From DASRFA01 sp035651755 (GTDB lineage: Bacteria; Desulfobacterota; Binatia; UBA12015), in assembly GCA_035651755.1 (NCBI GenBank), contig DASRFA010000017.1:1-64000 (forward strand): a stretch of DNA of 64,000 bases, given 5' to 3'. Of the stretch, positions 7,063-16,202 are shown in pieces (positions within the stretch are counted from its first letter, which is position 1; each line of letters opens with the position of its first letter). The notes below the pieces were generated by a model that worked only from the letters and a program-made list of their open reading frames with translations, had not been told where the DNA came from and did no database searches. Made by a program: the position numbers and the translations under genes.

Positions 7063-9683
7063 GGCAGCATCACCCCCGGGGGATTCGGGATGTTGTAGTC
7101 CGCGGGATCCGGCTGCGGATAGTGGATCGAGATCGGGAACGACCAGTCCGGGCCGGTGTGGGTGATGTCGCAGCAGCCGACGCCGGCGGTCGCCGTCGAG
7201 AGGTTCCCGTCGGCCGAGCCTTCGACCCAGAAGCCCGTGTCCTCGGGCGAGGTGCACGGATCGGGGCAAAAGGCGAGGTACCGGTACCCGACGTGCCAGC
7301 TGATCGGCTGGTCGTTCATCGTGTCGTCGTCGTGGTCGGCGTAGTAGTGCACCTTGACGGTGTAGTCGCCGTAGAGGTTCGGCGCCTCGGTCATGTCCGT
7401 GTAGAGCGTCCGCATGCCGTTCACCGCGATGTAGTGCTCGGGGCCGAAGCCGGTCGTGTTGTCGAAGTCGAGATACGGGTGCGCCGTGTCGGCGCCCTTG
7501 CGGTTCCGATAGTACACGGTGTCGCCGGTCGTCCCGGTGCCGTCGGGCTCCTTCACGTAGAGGTCGACGTCGCTCTCGTCCTGATCCCAGTCGAGCGTCA
7601 CGGTGAGTGCGGCCGGCGAGAACTTCGACTCAATGACGTTTCGGTAGAAGCCCGCCCAGTTGGACCACGGGTGCATCTGGTCGGACGCCATCAGCACGAA
7701 GTCGTTCTCGCCCTGCGCGACCGGGACGATGAAGCCGAACGTCCCGTCGCCCGTGCCGACGCCGTTGTTCACGCCGCTGAAGAAGAGGTTGTTGCTCACG
7801 AAGATGTTCAGGTTGTTCACGACGCAGCACTGCGCCTGCGCGAGACCGCCGAGGACGGTGCCCGTGACGCGAACGGCGTTGTCGTTGGTGATGAACTTGT
7901 GCTCGCCGTTGCTGGTCGTGCCCTCCATCGCCTGGCCGGAGGCCATGTCGTAGACCGTCTCGCCGTTGTTCGCGCCGGTGATCGACGTGATCGTGATCTT
8001 CGGGAACACGGAGTCGCCGCTGAAGTTGGCGTCGGCGCTCTGCTTGATGCCGTCGAGGATCGCGTCGGTGAGGCCGACGCTGTACCCGACGTGGTGGAAG
8101 TAGTTGTACTTGAACGCGCTGTTGCCGGCGTTCGTCCCGGACAGATACTGCGAGAAACCGGTCGTCAGCGAGTACGTGAGGCGCCGCGTGTCGTCGCCGG
8201 GGAAGTTCGGGTCGTAGAGGTAGAACGTGATCGTGCCGCCCGGGGCGATGTCGGCGCGGTACGTCGAGATCGCATGCGCGCCGGAGAACATGGTCGGCCC
8301 ACCGCCGGCGGGCGCGATCGCCTGCTGGATGTAGAGCAGCGCCGGCGCGCCGGTCACGTAGAGCGCGCCGACGAGCGAGAGCGCGACGCCGAGCGACGAC
8401 GGAGTCTGCTGGTTCACCTCGCCGGTGATGAAGCTCTGCCAGATGTCGATGAGGGCGTTGTGGACGCGCGACGTGAACTCGATCGCGGTCGCGTCGTCGG
8501 CCCACGTCTGCGTGTCGTTCGGGTCGTGGTAGTTCGCGTGGAGGCCGGGGGTGAAGCCCCTCTTGTAGTAGTACTTGGCCGCGCCGACGAAGCCGAAGCA
8601 GTTCCCGCCGCGCGACGCCTTGTAGTACGAGCCGTAGTTCGGGATGTACCAGCCGTTCACCGACGCGAGGAACCCGCTGTTGATGTGCGTGCCGCCGTTC
8701 AGCCACGAGCTGAACAGCCGGCCGACGCCGATGCCGACGAACCCGGCATAGGACGATACGACGCGCGGCCGGATGCTGCCCGTACTCGAGCCCGTGGAGA
8801 GGCCCGTGAGCCGCGTCGCCGGCGCGGTGTCGGCGAACGTGCGCGTGAAGAACGTGATCGTCTTGTTGGTCATGTCCTGCGAAAGCAGACCCGCAGGCTC
8901 GAGCACGCCGTCCGCGCCGACGACGTAGAAGCGGACGCTCTCCTCGCCGTCGGTCGGCGCTGTGTACGGCAGCGTCACCTTGATCGGATGGCTGAACAGC
9001 CGGAACTGGTTCCAGGCGTCGGAGCCGTCCGTCTGGATCTGGATCATCTTGCTCGTCGTCCCGGCCTCGGCGGGAAGTCCCGACGCGCCGGTGATGTCGG
9101 CGAAGCGGATGGTGAAGGTGATCGTCTCGTTGACCGCGCCCGCGGGGACGACGATCGCGAGGCCGTTCAGCGGGCTCGACGGATCCGTCACGGCGATCGT
9201 CCCGCCCGCCGGCCCGACCGTGTTCTGCGTGAGCGGCGCGTCCGAGAACGCTCCGGTGGCGAAGGCGGGGGCGGCTTGGACGGCGGCGGTGAAGCGCCGC
9301 TTGATCTTCGCCTTCTTCGCCTTGAACGCGCCGGCGAGGGCCGTGCAGCTCCCTGCCTTCAGCTTCGCCTTCAGGACGGCGGGCCCCGTGATGCCGCTGC
9401 ACGACTTCCAGTGCGCGGCGACGATGGTGCCCTTCTTGGTCGCCTTGACCTTCGCCTTCACGTCGTCGCAGCCGCTCGCGATCGAGACGTTCGATCCGGC
9501 GAGCACGACGGCGTCGGTCCCCATGGCGCCGGCGATCAACGGATCGCCCTGCACGAGGTAGCGCCCGCCGGGACAGGCGGTCGGCTTGTGCCCCTTCTTC
9601 TTCTTTTTCGCCGCCGCCTCGAGCGGGCAGAGGAGCCCGCTCACCACGACGCCCACCACCACCAACCGCATCATCCTCGTCAT
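7059..9683 (-). CDS. Large secreted protein: ZU5-like, papain-like and YfaP/DUF2135-like modules
   Basis: 874 residues. A signal peptide (~1-25) is followed by a Lys-rich patch and a Cys-containing basic region (~25-130). Next is a beta module with a GGTI...VPAGA signature (~150-280), as in ZU5-like autoproteolytic folds. The central block (~340-520) has NCFGF, GAHAI and YDPN in the order Cys, His, Asp/Asn expected of a papain or transglutaminase-like thiol peptidase. The C-terminal ~200 residues have SDVDLYV, a DPDG-like turn, LDFDN and TGFGPE, typical of YfaP/DUF2135. The ATG at 9683 is preceded by GGGAGGGG. It is probably an extracellular or periplasmic protein; peptidase activity is inference from motif order only. 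Confidence 0.85.
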   Translation of the reverse strand: MTRMMRLVVVGVVVSGLLCPLEAAAKKKKKGHKPTACPGGRYLVQGDPLIAGAMGTDAVVLAGSNVSIASGCDDVKAKVKATKKGTIVAAHWKSCSGITGPAVLKAKLKAGSCTALAGAFKAKKAKIKRRFTAAVQAAPAFATGAFSDAPLTQNTVGPAGGTIAVTDPSSPLNGLAIVVPAGAVNETITFTIRFADITGASGLPAEAGTTSKMIQIQTDGSDAWNQFRLFSHPIKVTLPYTAPTDGEESVRFYVVGADGVLEPAGLLSQDMTNKTITFFTRTFADTAPATRLTGLSTGSSTGSIRPRVVSSYAGFVGIGVGRLFSSWLNGGTHINSGFLASVNGWYIPNYGSYYKASRGGNCFGFVGAAKYYYKRGFTPGLHANYHDPNDTQTWADDATAIEFTSRVHNALIDIWQSFITGEVNQQTPSSLGVALSLVGALYVTGAPALLYIQQAIAPAGGGPTMFSGAHAISTYRADIAPGGTITFYLYDPNFPGDDTRRLTYSLTTGFSQYLSGTNAGNSAFKYNYFHHVGYSVGLTDAILDGIKQSADANFSGDSVFPKITITSITGANNGETVYDMASGQAMEGTTSNGEHKFITNDNAVRVTGTVLGGLAQAQCCVVNNLNIFVSNNLFFSGVNNGVGTGDGTFGFIVPVAQGENDFVLMASDQMHPWSNWAGFYRNVIESKFSPAALTVTLDWDQDESDVDLYVKEPDGTGTTGDTVYYRNRKGADTAHPYLDFDNTTGFGPEHYIAVNGMRTLYTDMTEAPNLYGDYTVKVHYYADHDDDTMNDQPISWHVGYRYLAFCPDPCTSPEDTGFWVEGSADGNLSTATAGVGCCDITHTGPDWSFPISIHYPQPDPADYNIPNPPGVMLP

Positions 9684-9712
9684 GACCCCTCCCAACCGCG
9701 TGATCCCGAATC

Positions 9713-9741
9713 ATCATCCGGAGCGGTTCCCGGAGTCTCAA
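9713..9741 (-). promoter_or_regulatory. Sigma-70-type promoter for the 874-residue secreted protein
   Basis: On the minus strand TTGAGA (9736-9741) and GATGAT (9713-9718) are separated by 17 bases. That is five and four matches to the -35 and -10 consensus. Transcription would start near 9706, about 22 bases before the ATG at 9683 and just ahead of the GGGAGGGG ribosome site. The site lies between bioD and the secreted-protein gene, so the latter need not depend on the biotin operon. Confidence 0.45.
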
Positions 9742-9751
9742 GACGACGCGA

Positions 9752-10411
9752 TCAGAGGAGCGCGCGGTCGACGTCCAAAAAACTGACGGCGTCCTCGGGC
9801 GACGGCAGATGCGGCACGATGCCCCAGCACGGAAGCCCCGTGAACTCGGCGACCGCGGCCGCGTTGGAGCTGCTGGATTCGTCCGTCTGGGGCGCCGGCT
9901 GGGAAAGCACGAACCCAGCGACCGACAGCCCCGCCGTCGCCGCGACGCGCGCCGTGAGCGCGCAGTGGTTGATCGTGCCGAGGCGGTTCGCGCCGACGAG
10001 CAGCAGCGGAAAGCCGACCCGCTCCGCAACCTCCGCCCAGGTCGTCCGCCCGTGCACCGGGACCAGGAGTCCGCCGGCCCCCTCGACGAGGAGGACGTCG
10101 GCGGCATCCGCGCGGCGGCGGATCAGGGCGACGAGGCGGTCGACGTCAATCATCGTGTGCTCCAGGCGAGCCGCGATCGCGGGCGCGAGCGGCGCGCGCA
10201 GCCGGTACGGACAGACGTCGGCGAGCGATGCCGGGTCGCCGGCGGCCGCACGAAGCCGGAGCGCGTCCTCCGGCTCGCCGTCGACGCCGGTCTCGACCGG
10301 CTTCATGACCGCGACGCGTCGCCCGTGCCGCCGGAGCGCCAGGGCGAGCGCGCAGGCAACGAACGTCTTCCCGACACCGGTGTCGGTGCCGGTGACGAAG
10401 AGCGCCGTCAT
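9752..10411 (-). CDS. bioD: ATP-dependent dethiobiotin synthetase
   Basis: 219 residues, the normal BioD length. It forms the ureido ring of dethiobiotin from diaminopelargonate, CO2 and ATP in the cytosol. The P-loop GTDTGVGKT is at residues 7-15, KPVETG supplies the substrate-binding Lys, and EGAGGLLVPV is the catalytic glycine-rich loop. Its start codon overlaps the bioA stop (ATGA). It is the last of three biotin genes (bioF-bioA-bioD); bioB, bioC and bioH are not in the window. Confidence 0.96.
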   Translation of the reverse strand: MTALFVTGTDTGVGKTFVACALALALRRHGRRVAVMKPVETGVDGEPEDALRLRAAAGDPASLADVCPYRLRAPLAPAIAARLEHTMIDVDRLVALIRRRADAADVLLVEGAGGLLVPVHGRTTWAEVAERVGFPLLLVGANRLGTINHCALTARVAATAGLSVAGFVLSQPAPQTDESSSSNAAAVAEFTGLPCWGIVPHLPSPEDAVSFLDVDRALL

Positions 10412-11760
10412 TCGGTTGCGTCTCGGATGGAATCGCGCGCGACGTCGACGAGGAGGTCGAGCTCCGCGGGCGTGATCGCGAGCGGCGGCATCAGCACGAT
10501 CACGTTCCCGAGCGGACGGATGACGACGCCCCGCGTCCGCGCCGCGCGGACGACGCGCTGTCCGATGCGGACCGCGGGCGGGTACGGCGTCCGTCGCCCG
10601 CGATCGGCAACCAGCTCGATCCCGACCATCACGCCCTGCTGCCGCACCTCGCCGACGTGCGCGAGCGGCGCGACGTCGGTCGCGAGCCGCTCGCGGAGCC
10701 GGGCGATCTTCGGCGCGAGCCGCTCGAGCGTCCGCTCCTCCTCGAACAGCCGCAGACTCGCGAGCCCGACGGCGCAGGCGAGCGGGTTTCCCGTGAAGGT
10801 GTGGCCGTGGAAGAACGCGCGGAACTCCTCGTAGGGGCCGAGGAACGCGGAGAACACCTCTTCGGTCGCGAACGTCGCGGCGAGCGGGAGATAGCCGCCG
10901 CTGAGGCCCTTCGCGATGCAGAGGAGGTCGGGCGTCACGCCCGCGTGCTGGCAGGCGAAGAGCCGTCCCGTCCGTCCGAAGCCGGTCGCGACCTCGTCGG
11001 CGATGAAGAGCGCGCCGTGGCGACGGGCGAGGGCGTGGAGCGCGGACAGATACGCCGGCGGGTGGATCCACATCCCGGCGGCGCCCTGGACGAGCGGTTC
11101 CACGATCACCGCAGCGAGCGTCGGTCCGTGCGTCGCGAGCGTACGGTCGGCGGCGTCGAGCGCGGCGGCGAGCGCGGCCTCCGGGTCCATGCCGCGCTGC
11201 CAGCGGAAGACGTGCGGGGGCGTCAGTCGGACGGCCGGCGTCACGGCGCCCGCGAGGAACCGGTGGAAGGTCTCCGACCACCCGACGCCGACCGCGCCGA
11301 GCGTGTCGCCGTGGTACGCTTCCTCGAGCGACGCGAAGCGCGTCCGCGCGGTTTCGCCGCGGAGTTGCTGGTACTGGAGCGCGATCCGGAGCGCCGCCTC
11401 GACCGCGGTCGCGCCCGCGTCGGAGTAGAAGACGCGCGTGAGACCCGGCGGCGCGACCGCGACGAGGGCGTGCGCCAGCTCGATCGACGGCACGTTGCCG
11501 AGCCCGAGGAGCGTCGTGTGCGCGACGCGTCCGAGCTGCTCGCGCAGCGCGGCGTCGAGCGCGGGGTGACGGTGCCCGTGGACGTTGCACCAGAGCGACG
11601 ACACGCCGTCGAGGTAGCGGCGCCCGCGCGTGTCGACGAGCGTGCAGCCCTCCGCCTCCGCAATGACGAGCGGCTCGTCCGCGAGCCAGTCCGTCATCTG
11701 CGTGAACGGGTGCCAGAGGTGGCGATGATCCCAGGCGACGAGCGTCGCGGCGTCGGTCAT
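10408..11760 (-). CDS. bioA: Adenosylmethionine-8-amino-7-oxononanoate aminotransferase
   Basis: 450 residues, a class III PLP aminotransferase of BioA type. It converts 8-amino-7-oxononanoate (KAPA) to 7,8-diaminononanoate, using S-adenosylmethionine as amino donor in most homologues. The N-terminal HLWHPFTQM motif is diagnostic of BioA. GVSSLWCNVHGH follows, then FIADEVATGFGRTG with the PLP-contacting Asp, and IAKGLSGGYLPL with the Schiff-base Lys. Start and stop both overlap neighbours by four bases, so the three bio genes form one coupled transcript. Confidence 0.97.
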   Translation of the reverse strand: MTDAATLVAWDHRHLWHPFTQMTDWLADEPLVIAEAEGCTLVDTRGRRYLDGVSSLWCNVHGHRHPALDAALREQLGRVAHTTLLGLGNVPSIELAHALVAVAPPGLTRVFYSDAGATAVEAALRIALQYQQLRGETARTRFASLEEAYHGDTLGAVGVGWSETFHRFLAGAVTPAVRLTPPHVFRWQRGMDPEAALAAALDAADRTLATHGPTLAAVIVEPLVQGAAGMWIHPPAYLSALHALARRHGALFIADEVATGFGRTGRLFACQHAGVTPDLLCIAKGLSGGYLPLAATFATEEVFSAFLGPYEEFRAFFHGHTFTGNPLACAVGLASLRLFEEERTLERLAPKIARLRERLATDVAPLAHVGEVRQQGVMVGIELVADRGRRTPYPPAVRIGQRVVRAARTRGVVIRPLGNVIVLMPPLAITPAELDLLVDVARDSIRDATE

Positions 11761-12920
11761 GGAAGGAGCCCCGTCTCCCGCGCGGCGCCGGAGAACGCGT
11801 CGACCGCGCGCGCGAGCTGCTCCGCCGTGTGCGTCGCCATCGGCGTCACGCGAAGGCGTGCGGTGCCCGGCGGGACGGTCGGCGGACGGATCGCATGCGC
11901 GAGGATGCCGCGGCGGAGGAGGGCGTCGGCGACGGCGAGCGCGCGGCGGTTGTCGCCGATGACCAGCGGGACGATGTGCGTGTCGCCGCGGGCGTCGAGG
12001 CCGAGCGCGCGGAGCCCATCGCGGATGAACGCGGCGTTCGCGAGGAGCGTCGCGCGTCGCTCGGGCTCCGCGGCGACCACGTCGAGTGCGGCGCCGGCGG
12101 CGGCGACGGTCGCCGGCGCGATGCCCGTCGTGTAGATGAAGCTCCGCGCGCGGTTCACGAGCAGATCGATGAGCGCATGCGATCCGGCGATATAGGCGCC
12201 GGCGCCGCCGAGCGCCTTCCCGAGCGTGCCGACGTGGACGTCGATCCGCGACGCCACGCCGTCCGCGTCGGCGAGGCCGGCGCCGCGCGGACCGAGGATA
12301 CCTGCCGCGTGGGCCTCGTCTACCATCAGCCAGCTGTGGTATTGGTCCGCGAGCGCGACGAGCGCCGGAAGCGGGGCGCGGTCGCCGTCCATGGAAAAGA
12401 CCGAGTCGGTCACGATGAGGCGCCGCCCCGTGCGTGGCGTGGCGGCGAGCGCCCCTTCCAGGGCCTCGATGTTGCGGTGAGGATAGACGTGGACGTCGGC
12501 GCGCGAGAGCCGGCACCCGTCGATGATACTCGCGTGGTTCAGCGCATCGCTGTAGACGTGATCGCTCGCGCCGACGAGCGTCGTGATCGCGCCGACGTTC
12601 GCCTGGTAGCCGGACGGGAAGAGCAGCGCCGCCTCGGTCCCCTTCCAGGCGGCGAGCTTCGCCTCGACGGCGGCGTGCAGCTCGAGATGTCCGGCGATCA
12701 GACGCGACGAGCCGGCGCCGCATCCCCAGCGCTCGAGCGCAGCACGGGCCGCAGCGACGACGGCCGGGTGGGTCGCGAGGCCGAGATAGTTATTGGAAGA
12801 GAGGAGGAGGACCGGGCGCCCGTCGACCACGACCTCCGCGTCGGATGCGCTCGCGAGCGGACGGAGCCGGCGGCGGAGGCCGGCGTCCTCGAGCGCGGCC
12901 AGCTCGGCGTCGAGCAACAC
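11757..12920 (-). CDS. bioF: 8-amino-7-oxononanoate synthase
   Basis: 387 residues from a GTG at 12920. It condenses pimeloyl-ACP or pimeloyl-CoA with alanine to KAPA in the first committed biotin step. Family marks are SSNNYLGLATHP, the glycine loop GCGAGSSRLI, DEAHAAGILG, and GTLGKALGGAG with the PLP Lys. An ATG at 12971 or TTG at 12980 would add a 17-20 residue N-terminus unlike other BioF proteins and would make the gene share its CATG with divergent radA. The GTG gives a family-like N-terminus (LLDAELAALEDAG). It also leaves the BirA-like operator and a TTGACA -35 hexamer upstream, so the message may be leaderless. The exact start remains uncertain. Confidence 0.93.
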   Translation of the reverse strand: MLLDAELAALEDAGLRRRLRPLASASDAEVVVDGRPVLLLSSNNYLGLATHPAVVAAARAALERWGCGAGSSRLIAGHLELHAAVEAKLAAWKGTEAALLFPSGYQANVGAITTLVGASDHVYSDALNHASIIDGCRLSRADVHVYPHRNIEALEGALAATPRTGRRLIVTDSVFSMDGDRAPLPALVALADQYHSWLMVDEAHAAGILGPRGAGLADADGVASRIDVHVGTLGKALGGAGAYIAGSHALIDLLVNRARSFIYTTGIAPATVAAAGAALDVVAAEPERRATLLANAAFIRDGLRALGLDARGDTHIVPLVIGDNRRALAVADALLRRGILAHAIRPPTVPPGTARLRVTPMATHTAEQLARAVDAFSGAARETGLLP

Positions 12921-12948
12921 TGGGCCGTCATGCTGGGCGCACAGTCGA

Positions 12949-12980
12949 TTGTCAACGCCGAAGACGCGCATGGTTGACAA
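12949..12980. promoter_or_regulatory. BirA-type biotin operator between bioF and radA
   Basis: Half-sites TTGTCAACG (12949-12957) and GGTTGACAA (12972-12980) form an inverted repeat with a 14-base spacer, eight of nine positions symmetric. The BirA signal described for Gram-negative bacteria is a TTGT-AAC / GTT-ACAA pair with a spacer of this size. The left half contains, on the minus strand, TTGACA, a perfect -35 hexamer for a bioF promoter ending near 12920. Biotinyl-AMP-bound BirA sitting here would block that promoter. The right half overlaps radA codons 1-4. Confidence 0.75.
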
Positions 12981-14334
12981 GGCCCGTCGCTCGGCGTTCG
13001 TCTGCCAGCAGTGCGGACACGCCGCACCGCGCTGGCTCGGTCAGTGTCCTGGCTGTGAGGCGTGGAACTCCCTCGTCGAAGAGGCGTTGCCCGACCCGCG
13101 CGCGCGCGGGCGGGCGCCGTCTGGTGCCGTGCCTCGTCCGCTCGCGGCGGTCACCGCGACCGACTCGCTCCGCCGTGCGACCGGGCTCGGCGAACTCGAC
13201 CGCGTGCTCGGCGGCGGGCTCGTCCAGGGAAGTGTCGTCCTCGTCGGGGGCGATCCCGGGATCGGCAAGTCGACGCTCGCGCTCCAGGCGTGCGGCGCGC
13301 TCGCGCGACAGGGGCTGCCCGTCCTTTACGTGGCGGGCGAGGAGTCGCCGGAGCAGGTCCGGCTGCGCGCCGATCGCCTCGGCATGACCGAAGCGGGCGT
13401 GCTGATCGTCCCGGAGACGGGCGCGGAAGCCGTCGCCGCGCTCATCGAGAGCACCCGGCCGGCGGCCGTGGTCGTCGACTCGATCCAGACGCTCGCGACC
13501 GCCGCGCTCGGATCCGCGCCGGGCAGCGTCGGACAGGTGCGCGAGTCGGCGGCGCTCCTCGTCTCACGCTGCAAGGCGAGCGGCGTCGCGTGCTTCCTGA
13601 TCGGGCACGTGACGAAGGAAGGGACGCTCGCCGGACCGCGCGTCCTCGAGCATCTCGTCGACACCGTGCTCTACTTCGAGGGAGACGGCGCCCACGCCCT
13701 CCGCGTGCTGCGCGCCGTGAAGAACCGTTTCGGCTCGACCAACGAGGTGGCCGTCTTCGAGATGGCCGAGGACGGGCTCCGCGAGGTCGCGAACCCGTCG
13801 GCGGCGTTCCTCGCCGAGCGCCCGGTCGACGCGCCGGGCTCGGCGGTGCTCGCGACGCTCGAAGGAAGCCGTCCGGTGCTGGTCGAGATCCAGGCGCTCG
13901 TGTCGCGCTCCGGGCTCGCGATGCCGCGTCGGACGGCGATCGGACTCGACCCGGGGCGGGTCGCGCTGCTGCTCGCCGTCCTCGAGAAGCGGATGCGGAT
14001 GCCGTTCCACGACCAGGACGTGTTCTTGAACGTCGCGGGTGGCCTCCGGATCGACGAGCCCGCGGCCGACCTCGCGATCGTCGCGGCGGTCGCGTCGGCC
14101 GCACGCGGGCGGCCGCTGCCGGCGGACGTCGTCGTCTGGGGCGAGGTCGGGCTCACGGGCGAGGTGCGCGCCGTCGGTCGCGCCGAGTCGCGCGTCCGCG
14201 AGGCGGCGCGGCAGGGCTTCCGGCGCTGCCTCCTGCCCGCCGGCAACGCGCGCGGGCTCGCCGCCGTCGACGGCACGCGCGCCCAGGGGATCGCGGCACT
14301 CGATCAGCTCTTCGAGGCGGCGGAGCTCGCATGA
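12970..14334 (+). CDS. radA: DNA repair protein RadA (Sms)
   Basis: 454 residues, full length. An N-terminal zinc finger (CQQCG ... CPGC) comes first. A RecA-like ATPase follows, with Walker A GGDPGIGKST about residues 95-104. The RadA-specific KNRFGS motif is near residue 255. A Lon-protease-like C-terminal domain closes the protein. RadA drives branch migration at recombination intermediates. The ATG at 12970 lies in the operator region shared with bioF, so its promoter must sit over the bioF 5' end. The TGA overlaps the start of the downstream permease gene. Confidence 0.97.
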   Translation: MVDKARRSAFVCQQCGHAAPRWLGQCPGCEAWNSLVEEALPDPRARGRAPSGAVPRPLAAVTATDSLRRATGLGELDRVLGGGLVQGSVVLVGGDPGIGKSTLALQACGALARQGLPVLYVAGEESPEQVRLRADRLGMTEAGVLIVPETGAEAVAALIESTRPAAVVVDSIQTLATAALGSAPGSVGQVRESAALLVSRCKASGVACFLIGHVTKEGTLAGPRVLEHLVDTVLYFEGDGAHALRVLRAVKNRFGSTNEVAVFEMAEDGLREVANPSAAFLAERPVDAPGSAVLATLEGSRPVLVEIQALVSRSGLAMPRRTAIGLDPGRVALLLAVLEKRMRMPFHDQDVFLNVAGGLRIDEPAADLAIVAAVASAARGRPLPADVVVWGEVGLTGEVRAVGRAESRVREAARQGFRRCLLPAGNARGLAAVDGTRAQGIAALDQLFEAAELA

Positions 14335-16202
14335 CGTTCCTCACCCTCTTCTGGCTGAACGTCGCGCTGCTCGCCGTCTTCGGGACGCTCGTCCTGCGCC
14401 CGAACCTGCTCGGCTTCCCGAAGGGCGGGAAGTGGTACCTCACCTGGTTCGCCGCGGGCCTGATCACGCTGATGGACGAGCTCACGTCCATCTTCTACGT
14501 GCCGGCGGAAGCGCACCGGTTCATCGCGACCAAGGCGATCTTCTTCATCGCGGTCACGTCGCTCGTCATGCGGGTCCTGTCGACGCGCATGGTCGAGATC
14601 GCGCAGATCCTCGAGCGGCGCGACATCCGTGGCGGCGGGGTCTACTCGTTCTCGTACCTCGTGCTCGGCCAGGTCGCGTCGTTCGTGGCGGTCGCGTCGA
14701 TCATGGTCGACTACATCCTGACCGCGTGCATCTCGACCGTGAGCGCGGTCTACAACGGGACGGCGTTCCTGCCGATGGGCCCGGTTGCCGAGGGCGCGCT
14801 CATCCTCGGGATCATCTGGGCGGTCGCGGGGCTCAACATCCTCGGCATCCGCGAGAACGCGCGCGTGACGTTCTGGATCTTCGTCGCCGCGGCGTTCGTG
14901 CTGATGAACCTGGTCGCGCTCGGCATCCTCCACATGGATCCGTCGAGCCCGCACGTCATCTACGACAGCGGCGCGAGCGTCGTGCAGGACCTCCGCCACC
15001 ACGGCCCGGCGCACGCCTTCGCGACGATCACGACCGGCATCGCGTTCTGCGTGCTCGCCTACTCGGGCATCGAGTCCGTGATCCAGACCGCCGGGCTCGT
15101 CGAGGGCTGGCGGGACATCTCGAAGGCGTACTGGTTCCTCGCGCTGACGGTCGGGATCGTCACGCCGCTCATGTCGGCGCTCGTCCTCTCCGCGCCGCTC
15201 GACTTCCGGCATCACGAGGAGGACCTGATCACGCACTGGGCGACCGTCGTCGGGAACGTCCCGTTCGGCGTCCTCGTCGGCGTCCTCGGGAGCATCATCC
15301 TGATCATGGCGGTGAACACCGCGTACGTCGCGTCGAGCGAGCTGCTCGAGCGGGTCGCGCATCGCTACAACTTCAACTGGCTGATCGCGACGAACCGCCG
15401 CGCCTCGCTCTACCGCGTCCACATCCTGAACGCGGTGCTCTACACGGGGATCATCGTCATCACGCGCGGGTCGCAGTCGATCCTCGCGGACATGTACGCG
15501 ATCGGGCTCCTCGCGAGCTTCTGCATCAACATCGGCTGCCTGCTGATCTACCGCTACTTCCAGGGGACGAAGGAGATCCGCGAGTACTACACGTCGCGCG
15601 CCGGGACGCTCGTCCTCGAGGCGCTGCTGATCGCGTGCTTCGTCTACCTCGCGTCCCACAAGCCGTACGGTCTCGGGCTGTGGGCCGGCGTCGTCACCCT
15701 GCTTCTGCTCTTCGGCATCCCGCTCTCACGACGCTACGGGCCGGAGGCGAAGGAACGCCGCCGTAGCGATTATCCGATGGAGATGCTGCTCGCGCTCGGT
15801 GAGGTCGACGGTCCGCTGCACGTCTACTTCCAGCGTCCGGGCGAGGTCGACATCGGCGACACGCCCGGCGCGGTGTTCGTCACGTTCTTCTCGCCGCGCC
15901 AGACGATCCCACCGAAGTCCGCGCCCTGCCACTACCGGTTCTCGATCCAGGGCGGCAGCCTGCTCCGCAGCATCAGCGCGCTCCTCGCGCTCCTCCAGGA
16001 GGAGCTCGATGGCCGCGACGTCCACGTCCACTTCGGATGGCCCACGTCCTCGTGGCTCGACCGCCTCTCGACCGGCGTCATGGTCGCGACGCTCATGCGC
16101 CTCCCGAAGTCCTACCCGCACCTGACATTCTCGATCGACCACCGCCCCGAATCCACGCCCGCCCGCAGCACGGCCGACACCGCCGGCCGCGCCACGGCTT
16201 GA
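14331..16202 (+). CDS. APC-superfamily permease with a soluble C-terminal domain
   Basis: 623 residues. About twelve hydrophobic segments occupy residues 1-480, with the APC-type pattern of early GGGVYSFSY and AYSGIESV motifs. From about residue 485 the protein becomes soluble: an RR-rich linker, then ~130 residues containing an FFSPRQTIPP block, PCHYRFSIQGGSLLRSI and VHVHFGWPTSSWLDRLSTG. No known domain was recognised there. The substrate is probably an amino acid or other small organic cation/anion. The start ATG overlaps the radA stop (ATGA), a curious coupling since the two functions are unrelated. The tail may regulate transport, as sensor-like tails do in other APC carriers. Confidence 0.88.
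   Translation: MTFLTLFWLNVALLAVFGTLVLRPNLLGFPKGGKWYLTWFAAGLITLMDELTSIFYVPAEAHRFIATKAIFFIAVTSLVMRVLSTRMVEIAQILERRDIRGGGVYSFSYLVLGQVASFVAVASIMVDYILTACISTVSAVYNGTAFLPMGPVAEGALILGIIWAVAGLNILGIRENARVTFWIFVAAAFVLMNLVALGILHMDPSSPHVIYDSGASVVQDLRHHGPAHAFATITTGIAFCVLAYSGIESVIQTAGLVEGWRDISKAYWFLALTVGIVTPLMSALVLSAPLDFRHHEEDLITHWATVVGNVPFGVLVGVLGSIILIMAVNTAYVASSELLERVAHRYNFNWLIATNRRASLYRVHILNAVLYTGIIVITRGSQSILADMYAIGLLASFCINIGCLLIYRYFQGTKEIREYYTSRAGTLVLEALLIACFVYLASHKPYGLGLWAGVVTLLLLFGIPLSRRYGPEAKERRRSDYPMEMLLALGEVDGPLHVYFQRPGEVDIGDTPGAVFVTFFSPRQTIPPKSAPCHYRFSIQGGSLLRSISALLALLQEELDGRDVHVHFGWPTSSWLDRLSTGVMVATLMRLPKSYPHLTFSIDHRPESTPARSTADTAGRATA

Noticed and set aside
7050..10475. Open frame of 1141 residues on the plus strand
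   Set aside because: Antisense to the secreted-protein and biotin genes; composition is extreme and no domain is seen.
9752..11590. bioA-bioD fusion
   Set aside because: BioD starts at its own ATG (10411) overlapping the bioA stop; the extra N-terminal part is out of frame with bioA.
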